Notes under the pieces: model-generated
What the model was told of the DNA's origin: nothing
What the model saw: only the letters and a program-made list of their open reading frames with translations
Database searches by the model: none
Source: Kribbella catacumbae DSM 19601
GTDB lineage: Bacteria > Actinomycetota > Actinomycetes > Propionibacteriales > Kribbellaceae
Reading direction: 5' to 3'
Length of the DNA: 64,000 nucleotides
Assembly: GCF_000372465.1 (NCBI RefSeq)
Contig: NZ_AQUZ01000002.1
Coordinates: 186,160 to 250,159, forward strand
In this document: positions 58,766-64,000 of the stretch, piece after piece
How positions within the stretch are numbered: position 1 is the first letter of the stretch
How the letters are laid out: the number at the start of each line of letters is the position of its first letter
Translations under genes and position numbers: made by a program

Positions 58766-60916
58766 TCAGCTGTCCGGGGTCAGGCGGACGCGGCGCAGGA
58801 GCTGGGCGTTGGCGGCGACGACGATGGTCGAGGCCGACATCAGTACGGCGCCGATGGCAGGGCTGAGCGTGATACCGGCCCAGGCCAGCACGCCGGCCGC
58901 GAGCGGGATCGCGACGACGTTGTAGCCGGCGGCCCAGGCGAGGTTCTGGATCATCTTGCGGTACGACGCCTTGGACAGCCGGATGATGCCGGTGACACCA
59001 CGCGGATCGGAGGAGGCCAGCACGACGCCGGCCGATTCGATGGCGACGTCGGTGCCGGCGCCGATCGCGATACCGACGTCGGCGCGGGCCAGCGCGGGTG
59101 CGTCGTTGACGCCGTCGCCGACCATCGCCACGGTCAGGCCGCGGGCCTGCAGTTCGAGGACTGCTTTGTCCTTGTCGGCGGGCAGGACTTCGGCGAAGAC
59201 CTCGTCGACGCCGTCGCGGAAACCGAGGTCGGCCGCGACGGCCCGGGCGACCGGTTCGGCATCGCCGGTAATCATGACGATCTTGCTGATACCGATCGCG
59301 CGGAGCTGCTCTACGGCCTCGCGGGCCTCCGGTCGTACTTCGTCCTCCAGCGCGATCGCGCCGGTCGCCACCGACGTGGATCCCCCGACGTGCAGGAGGT
59401 AAAGCACTGCGGCTCCCCGGCCGGACCACTCTTCGGCCCGGTCCCGCAGAACGCTCGGTACGGTGGCGTCGAGCTCGCGCAGGAGTGCGGGCCCGCCAAC
59501 TGCATACGTCGTGCCGTCGATCGTGGCCTGGACGCCTCGGCCGGTGAGCGACTTGAATTCACTTGCCTTGGCACGGTCCCCGCGCTGGTCGGCGGCCGTG
59601 ACGATCGCGCGGGCCAGTGGGTGCTCGCTGTCCGCCTCGACAGCACCGGCAATCCGCAGTACTGCCTGCTCGTCGATGCTGTCTCCGGCGACGCCGGTGA
59701 CGACGTGTTCTCCCTTGGTCAAGGTGCCTGTCTTGTCGAACAGCACCGCGTTCACGGTGCGCATCCGCTCCAGTGCCAGCCGGTCCTTGACCAGGATGCC
59801 CGCCTTCGCGGCGACCGCGGTAGACAGTGCGATCACCAGCGGGATGGCCAGCCCGAGGGCATGGGGGCAAGCGATCACCAGAACGGTGACCGTACGCACG
59901 ACGGCCTCGTTGAGAGTGCCGAAGACCGACCAGGCGATGAAGGTGATCAGGGCTGCGGCGGTGGCGATGTAGAACAGCATCGCGGCGAACCGGTCGGCCA
60001 GGACTTGGGCGCGTCCGCTGGACTGCTGTGCCTCGGAGACCAGTCGCTGGATACCCGCGAGCGCTGTGTCCTCGCCGACGGCGTCGACCCGGACCCGGAT
60101 CGCGGAATCGGTCGCAACTGTCCCCGCGACCACCCGGTCGCCGGACGACTTGGCGACAGGTCGGGACTCGCCGGTGATCATCGATTCGTCAAGCTCCGCT
60201 GCGCCCTCGACGATTTCGCCATCGGCCGGCACCCGGGCACCGGACCTCACCAGAACGACATCGCCGATGCGGAGATCGGAGACCGGGACGGTCTCGACGC
60301 CGTCGTCGGTGACCCGGTCGGCGTCATCGGGCAACAGCGCGGCCAGCGCCGCCAGCGCCCCTTGGGCCTGGCCGATGGCCTTCATCTCCTGCCAGTGACC
60401 CAGCAGCATGATCGTGACGAGCGCGGCCAGCTCCCACCAGAAGTCCAGGTCGAACAAGCCGAGACTGGTGGCCAGCGACGCGACGTACGCAACGGTGATC
60501 GCCATCGAGATCAGCAGCATCATGCCCGGCGCACGGTCGCGCGCCTCGCGGACGCCGCCGACCAGGAACGGCCACCCGCCGTACAAGAACACGAACGTGC
60601 CCAGCACCGGCCCGACCCAGCTCATGGCGGGGAAGTCCAGCGAGTACCCGAACCAGTCCATCACCATGTGGCTGGTCGCCACGATCGGCAACGTCAGCAG
60701 CAGGCTGAGCCAGAACTTCCGGCGGAAGGCCTCCGGGTCGTGACCCGCGTGCTTGTCATGTCCTCCGTGACCACCATGATCGCCGTGTGTCGGCGATGCG
60801 GTGTGTCCGGATGGGTGTGGGCCGCCAGGGGCAGCCGCGGAGACATGGTCATGATGGTCGGCGTGATGCTGGCCGCCGTGTGGGTCGGTCGGCTGGGACT
60901 TGCTGGCCCGGGCCAT
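58766..60916 (-). CDS. copB: Copper-transporting P-type ATPase, CopB type (P1B-3)
   Basis: The 716-residue pump begins with a His-rich cytosolic tail (14 His in the first 60 residues, for example GQHHADHHDH). It has TGES (248-251), the transport motif CPH (350-352), DKTGT with phosphorylated D394 and GDGVNDAPAL. CPH instead of CPC marks class P1B-3, known for copper or silver. AGAGGATCC precedes the ATG at 60916; the longer frame upstream is unlikely. It lies behind the two CsoR boxes, after a membrane protein gene. Confidence 0.93.
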   Translation of the reverse strand: MARASKSQPTDPHGGQHHADHHDHVSAAAPGGPHPSGHTASPTHGDHGGHGGHDKHAGHDPEAFRRKFWLSLLLTLPIVATSHMVMDWFGYSLDFPAMSWVGPVLGTFVFLYGGWPFLVGGVREARDRAPGMMLLISMAITVAYVASLATSLGLFDLDFWWELAALVTIMLLGHWQEMKAIGQAQGALAALAALLPDDADRVTDDGVETVPVSDLRIGDVVLVRSGARVPADGEIVEGAAELDESMITGESRPVAKSSGDRVVAGTVATDSAIRVRVDAVGEDTALAGIQRLVSEAQQSSGRAQVLADRFAAMLFYIATAAALITFIAWSVFGTLNEAVVRTVTVLVIACPHALGLAIPLVIALSTAVAAKAGILVKDRLALERMRTVNAVLFDKTGTLTKGEHVVTGVAGDSIDEQAVLRIAGAVEADSEHPLARAIVTAADQRGDRAKASEFKSLTGRGVQATIDGTTYAVGGPALLRELDATVPSVLRDRAEEWSGRGAAVLYLLHVGGSTSVATGAIALEDEVRPEAREAVEQLRAIGISKIVMITGDAEPVARAVAADLGFRDGVDEVFAEVLPADKDKAVLELQARGLTVAMVGDGVNDAPALARADVGIAIGAGTDVAIESAGVVLASSDPRGVTGIIRLSKASYRKMIQNLAWAAGYNVVAIPLAAGVLAWAGITLSPAIGAVLMSASTIVVAANAQLLRRVRLTPDS

Positions 60917-61011
60917 GATGGATCCTCTCGAATGAACTCGCTCGTTGTCAGTTGCTGGCGCGGCCGGGCAGGTGCCGTGTGGCCCAGCCTGGCAGCTCGT
61001 GGAGGGTTTGG

Positions 61012-62073
61012 TCAGCCGGCCACCCCGGTGGATGCGTGCAGGCGAACGTCGGCTCGGGCGAGGACGGCGAGCAGGAATCCCGCGAGCATGGTGAGGACAA
61101 TGACACCGGCCCACATCTCCACGCCCCATCTCAGATCACCCCCCAATGCCAGGCCGATCAGCTGGCCGCCCCACACCGCGCCGGGTACGCCGACCGCCAG
61201 TGTCGTCGCCGCGGAACGGGCTCGCAGCAGCAGTTCGAGGATCAGACTCGCGACCACCGCGGCGATTGCCGGCACGGCCCAGCGCATCTCGGACAAAGCC
61301 GCGGATGGGACAGCGACAAAAGCCACCACTAGCGCGACCGTTCCACCCGGCAGCCGCCCCCGGCTGCGGGCCAGCAGCAGCGGTACCACGATCAGCGCCG
61401 TTCCGAGCAGATAACCGGCCAGTCCGACGGTGGCCGGCAGTTCCGCTTGCAGGTGGCCCGGCGCTCCTTCGGGAATGGAAGTCAGAGGCATCGTGGCGGT
61501 GGGCTGGGTGAACACCGACAAGTAGCTCAGGAAGAACCCCGCCAGCGCCGTCACCGTGGCCAGCGATACGACCGCAGGCCAAGCGTCAGTCAATCGGCGC
61601 GGCAAGGCCCCGGAGCGCTGGAGCGTGGCACGCAGCGGGCTCGACAGCAACAAGGTGCCACCAACCAGCAGCACCAGGTGGGTGGGGCTGACCAAAGCAT
61701 CAACGCCGGCCTCGATGCCGAACACCAGATGCCACAGCATGTCGGCGACACCGCCGATAGCAAACACCGCAACCCCCGCCACACCGTGCCGGTACCCGGC
61801 CGGGATCGCGTCGCGCCAGCCCCGGCCCGCCTGCTTGCGCCGCCACGTCATCCAGGCCAGCCACACCGTCAAAGCGGTGAAACCGCTGTACAAGACCCCG
61901 TGCCATGGGGTGAAGAAACCGTCCAGGCCTCCGACGTTCAAATGCGCCCAGCCGTCGGCATACACGCCGCTGATCAGCCAGACGCCCAGCAGCGCGGCGA
62001 TGCCGTCCTCGGCGCCGCTGGATCGCTGCTCCGTGCTCACGGGGGCCCCGGCGCGATTGGTCTGTGCGTCCAT
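61012..62073 (-). CDS. Multi-TM membrane protein, first gene of the copper operon
   Basis: The 353-residue protein has about eight to nine TM helices, with several His in membrane regions (DGWAHLNVGG; TPWHGVLYSG; ADMLWHLVFG; SPTHLVLLV) that could bind copper. GGAGG precedes the ATG at 62073. It starts 24 bp after a CsoR box. I do not recognise the family; its place at the head of a CopB operon suggests copper transport or sensing across the membrane. Confidence 0.8.
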   Translation of the reverse strand: MDAQTNRAGAPVSTEQRSSGAEDGIAALLGVWLISGVYADGWAHLNVGGLDGFFTPWHGVLYSGFTALTVWLAWMTWRRKQAGRGWRDAIPAGYRHGVAGVAVFAIGGVADMLWHLVFGIEAGVDALVSPTHLVLLVGGTLLLSSPLRATLQRSGALPRRLTDAWPAVVSLATVTALAGFFLSYLSVFTQPTATMPLTSIPEGAPGHLQAELPATVGLAGYLLGTALIVVPLLLARSRGRLPGGTVALVVAFVAVPSAALSEMRWAVPAIAAVVASLILELLLRARSAATTLAVGVPGAVWGGQLIGLALGGDLRWGVEMWAGVIVLTMLAGFLLAVLARADVRLHASTGVAG

Positions 62074-62096
62074 CCCACTCACCTCCACTTAGTCAA

Positions 62097-62113
62097 ATAC
62101 CCCCTGGGGGTAT
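62097..62113. promoter_or_regulatory. CsoR box 1
   Basis: ATACCCCCTGGGGGTAT is the classic G/C-tract dyad bound by the copper repressor CsoR, with perfect 8-bp arms. It lies 24 bp upstream of the first gene of the copper operon. Confidence 0.9.
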
Positions 62114-62123
62114 CTCCATAAAT

Positions 62124-62140
62124 ATACGGCCTAGGGGTAT
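62124..62140. promoter_or_regulatory. CsoR box 2
   Basis: ATACGGCCTAGGGGTAT matches box 1 at 14 of 17 positions, centred 27 bp further upstream. Two boxes suggest cooperative repression. The remaining gap to 62406 shows no gene. No csoR gene is seen in the window. Confidence 0.75.
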
Positions 62141-62406
62141 GTGTCAAGGGGGAGGGCTGCTAGTCAGAGGACGTGCCCAGTGGAGGGCACGGCAGAGCGC
62201 TGCCCCCGGATTCTCGGTTGGAGCGGTTCATCGCAAGGCGGAGTGGCAGGAGGTCCACCGAGGTGATCCACCTCGCGATCAGCGGGTTGGCTAAGCTCCC
62301 GAGAAGCCGGCAGCGTGCCGGCCCAAGCGCATCGGGTCAGTCCTGAAGCCACCGGCGAAGCGGTGGCCGCTGTCCCTGGTTGACCGCTTCGCCGAACTTC
62401 GGAAAG

Positions 62407-63354
62407 TCAGGTCAGTCCGCAGTAGTCCATGCCGGCGGCGATCAGCGCGGGGACGGCGGCGATGACCGCCGGCGCGACCAGGACGCCCGCGACCAGGCCG
62501 GCGAGGGTGCTGTGCATCCCGCGGCGCAGCGGGAACTGTCTCCCGGTGAGCCGTCGAAGGCGCAGCTCAGTGGCTTCGCCGCCCAGCGCGAGCGCAGCGG
62601 CCGGTGGGGCGGCATCGGCCAGCAGGAGGATGGCGTTGGCCACGCTCGATGGACGGTGACGCCGGCAGGCCCGGTCGTCGGCTGCGAGTTCCACCAGGCG
62701 ACGGACCTGGACATGACCCCAGGTGAAAACCGGGACGCCGGGAAACGCGCGCGCCAGTCCTTGCGAGATCGCGACCAGCAGGTGGTGGCGACCGGCCAAA
62801 TGGGCTTGCTCGTGGGCCAGCACCGCGGCCAGTTCGGTGCGGCTGAGCAAGCCCAGTGCGGCGCTGGTCACCACGACGCGATGGCCGCGGCCGGGAAGGC
62901 AGAACGCCGACGGCGCGGGGTGCTCGAGGACGAGGATGTCGAACTCGGGGTCATGGCAGGCGACGAGTCCGAGGATCTGACGCTGGCGACGGCGCTGCCG
63001 CGCGGCACGGCGCAGGATTGTCGTGACGCCCCACCCGGCTCTGGCCGCCACAGCGACCATCACAACTAGGGCGAGTGTCGTGGTGGCTGCACCGCCGGGT
63101 GTCGCGTAAGCAGCCTGCAGGTTCGTCACGCAGACATGGAATATGTCGGCCAGATCGGTGCTGACCAGGTGCAGCCGCACCGATAGTGCCGCGGCGCCGA
63201 ACAGCACCGATGACAACACCGACGCCGCCAGCGCATGCCAGGTCGCGATCGCCAGCCGCGGCGCGCGGGCCGGCCATTCCGCTGCGCGCAACAGCCATGC
63301 TCCACCGGTCGCCATCACGACCGCGTACCCGAACAGCGTCACGGCGATGATCAT
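62407..63354 (-). CDS. M56-family membrane metalloprotease (BlaR1/MecR1-like)
   Basis: The 315-residue protein has TM helices near 1-22, 38-62, 88-105 and the C-terminus, and the zinc motif LAHEQAHLAGRH (HEQAH at 181-185) in the cytosolic loop. It lacks the penicillin-sensor domain of BlaR1. The ATG overlaps the blaI stop (ATGA), the usual gene pair in which the protease inactivates the repressor after a signal. Confidence 0.88.
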   Translation of the reverse strand: MIIAVTLFGYAVVMATGGAWLLRAAEWPARAPRLAIATWHALAASVLSSVLFGAAALSVRLHLVSTDLADIFHVCVTNLQAAYATPGGAATTTLALVVMVAVAARAGWGVTTILRRAARQRRRQRQILGLVACHDPEFDILVLEHPAPSAFCLPGRGHRVVVTSAALGLLSRTELAAVLAHEQAHLAGRHHLLVAISQGLARAFPGVPVFTWGHVQVRRLVELAADDRACRRHRPSSVANAILLLADAAPPAAALALGGEATELRLRRLTGRQFPLRRGMHSTLAGLVAGVLVAPAVIAAVPALIAAGMDYCGLT

Positions 63355-63731
63355 CGCGGCCGCCCCTTGGAGCGGCCGGGCTTTTTGTCGCCCAGCAGCG
63401 TGCGCAGTCGTGATGCCTCGTTGGCCGGCATCTGCTCGACGAACTGCAACATCGCGGCCACCGGATCCCCGCTGTCGGCCAGCGCCTCTCCCATCAGCTC
63501 GGCGGCGTACTCGGCGCGGCTGCGTGTCGGCCAGTACCGGTGTGCGCGGCCTTCGCGCTCGCGGGCGAGGAACCCTTTGCTGTGCAGGTTGTCCATCACG
63601 GTCAGGACCGTGGTGTAGGCCAGCGGGCGGGTGGCCTGCAGGTGGTCCAGGACGGTCCGCACCGTGGCCGGGGTGTCCAGGGCCCACAGGTGGTTCATCA
63701 CGACTGCTTCCAGATCACCGAATCCGCGCAT
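63351..63731 (-). CDS. BlaI/MecI/CopY-family repressor
   Basis: The 126-residue winged-helix protein starts MRGFGDLEAVVMNHLWALD and has TTVLTVMDNLHSKGFL, the BlaI recognition region, then a C-terminal dimerisation part. It is the first gene of the pair with the M56 protease. In actinomycetes such pairs also occur in copper or cell-wall stress loci. Confidence 0.88.
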   Translation of the reverse strand: MRGFGDLEAVVMNHLWALDTPATVRTVLDHLQATRPLAYTTVLTVMDNLHSKGFLAREREGRAHRYWPTRSRAEYAAELMGEALADSGDPVAAMLQFVEQMPANEASRLRTLLGDKKPGRSKGRPR

Positions 63732-63785
63732 GGCTCATTCTCCCCTGATTCGGGTTGAAGCGCCTGCAGTACCGTGAATGAGCGG

Positions 63786-64000
63786 TCATGCCGGCGTCCA
63801 GGTCGCTCCGGAGTCGCCGCTGGCGTGCAGCCGGGCGAGGTCGGCGCTCAAGGTGGCGGCCAGCAGCCGGCCCTGCCCGTCGAACGCGGCGGCCACGGTA
63901 CCAGCGGGCGCGCTGATCTTCTTCCATGACCGGCCGGCGTCGGTACTGGTCCTCAACCCGTCGGCGCCCACAGCAGCCATCCGGGCATGGTCACGCGGAT
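63786..64000 (-). CDS. BNR-repeat (sialidase-like beta-propeller) protein, C-terminal part
   Basis: The frame is open to the right edge of the window. Visible residues end in two Asp-box repeats, STDAGRSWKKI and SGDSGATWTPA, of the S-x-D-x-G-x-x-W type. Similar propeller proteins (the F510_1955 group) lie next to copper genes in actinomycetes; whether this one is secreted cannot be seen. Its start is outside the window. Confidence 0.75.
   Translation of the reverse strand, partial: PRDHARMAAVGADGLRTSTDAGRSWKKISAPAGTVAAAFDGQGRLLAATLSADLARLHASGDSGATWTPA

Noticed and set aside
58461-59429. 322-codon minus-strand frame ending in the HMA domain
   Set aside because: The part before 58733 overlaps the CopB gene; the real start has its own ribosome binding site at 58733.
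1-64000. CRISPR arrays, rRNA genes or insertion sequences
   Set aside because: No regular spacer-repeat structure, no rRNA-like sequence and no transposase gene or IS-type terminal repeat was seen.

Overview
The window is high-GC DNA typical of an actinomycete (Actinomycetota). GC-rich codons, frequent GTG and TTG starts, 4-base ATGA/GTGA/TTGA overlaps, Actinobacteria-type ars genes and a BldC-like regulator all point that way. I cannot name the genus. Two blocks meet near 32.2 kb at the 3' part of a tRNA gene.

Bases 1-32215 are most of an integrative conjugative element whose left end lies outside the window. From right to left it has a tyrosine integrase (30754-32085) beside a tRNA-Thr-like att core, a small BldC/excisionase-type HTH protein, an XRE regulator, and a 436-bp regulatory gap. 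A conjugation operon on the minus strand (29490 to 19888) follows: small two-TM VirB2-like protein, membrane-anchored proteins, a lysozyme-CHAP cell-wall hydrolase, VirB8-like proteins, and an HUH relaxase resembling MobL. Two shorter operons come next: a conserved small protein with a Clp-type double AAA+ ATPase, then a tail-anchored coiled-coil protein with a very large VirD4/TraG-like coupling protein.

The most striking gene is at 5220-10778. It encodes a single 1852-residue chain carrying the catalytic signatures of both large RNA polymerase subunits in order: the beta-type double-psi barrel with its two lysines, then the beta'-type barrel with DFDGD, a bridge helix and a trigger-loop-like segment. 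It heads an operon with two unrecognised proteins, an HU-like DNA-binding protein and a caspase-fold (CHAT-like) protein. AT-rich direct repeats of a shared type sit in front of each minus-strand operon and the int/xis pair. They could be promoters for this polymerase or binding sites of the element's regulator. My working inference is that the element carries its own transcription machinery.

Bases 32216-64000 hold chromosomal or second-island genes. First come drug/solvent-efflux-type modules with divergent TetR regulators (33.0-37.7 kb and 41.1-44.4 kb), a lipoprotein/metalloprotease pair, and a Cys-rich copper-storage operon under a TetR. A metal-resistance island follows: copper handling (44.5-46.3 kb), arsenic resistance (46.4-54.8 kb: two ArsC, ACR3, ArsR, a CCG-rich small protein, flavoprotein oxidoreductases, MFS exporters), a P1B-4 ATPase with a CzrA-like repressor (55.0-57.5 kb), and a CopB-type copper operon behind two CsoR boxes (57.6-62.1 kb). 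A BlaI/M56 pair and a BNR-repeat protein that runs off the end close the window. Integrase-arm-like repeats on both sides of the tRNA fragment raise the possibility that this right-hand block is, at least in part, a second element in tandem.
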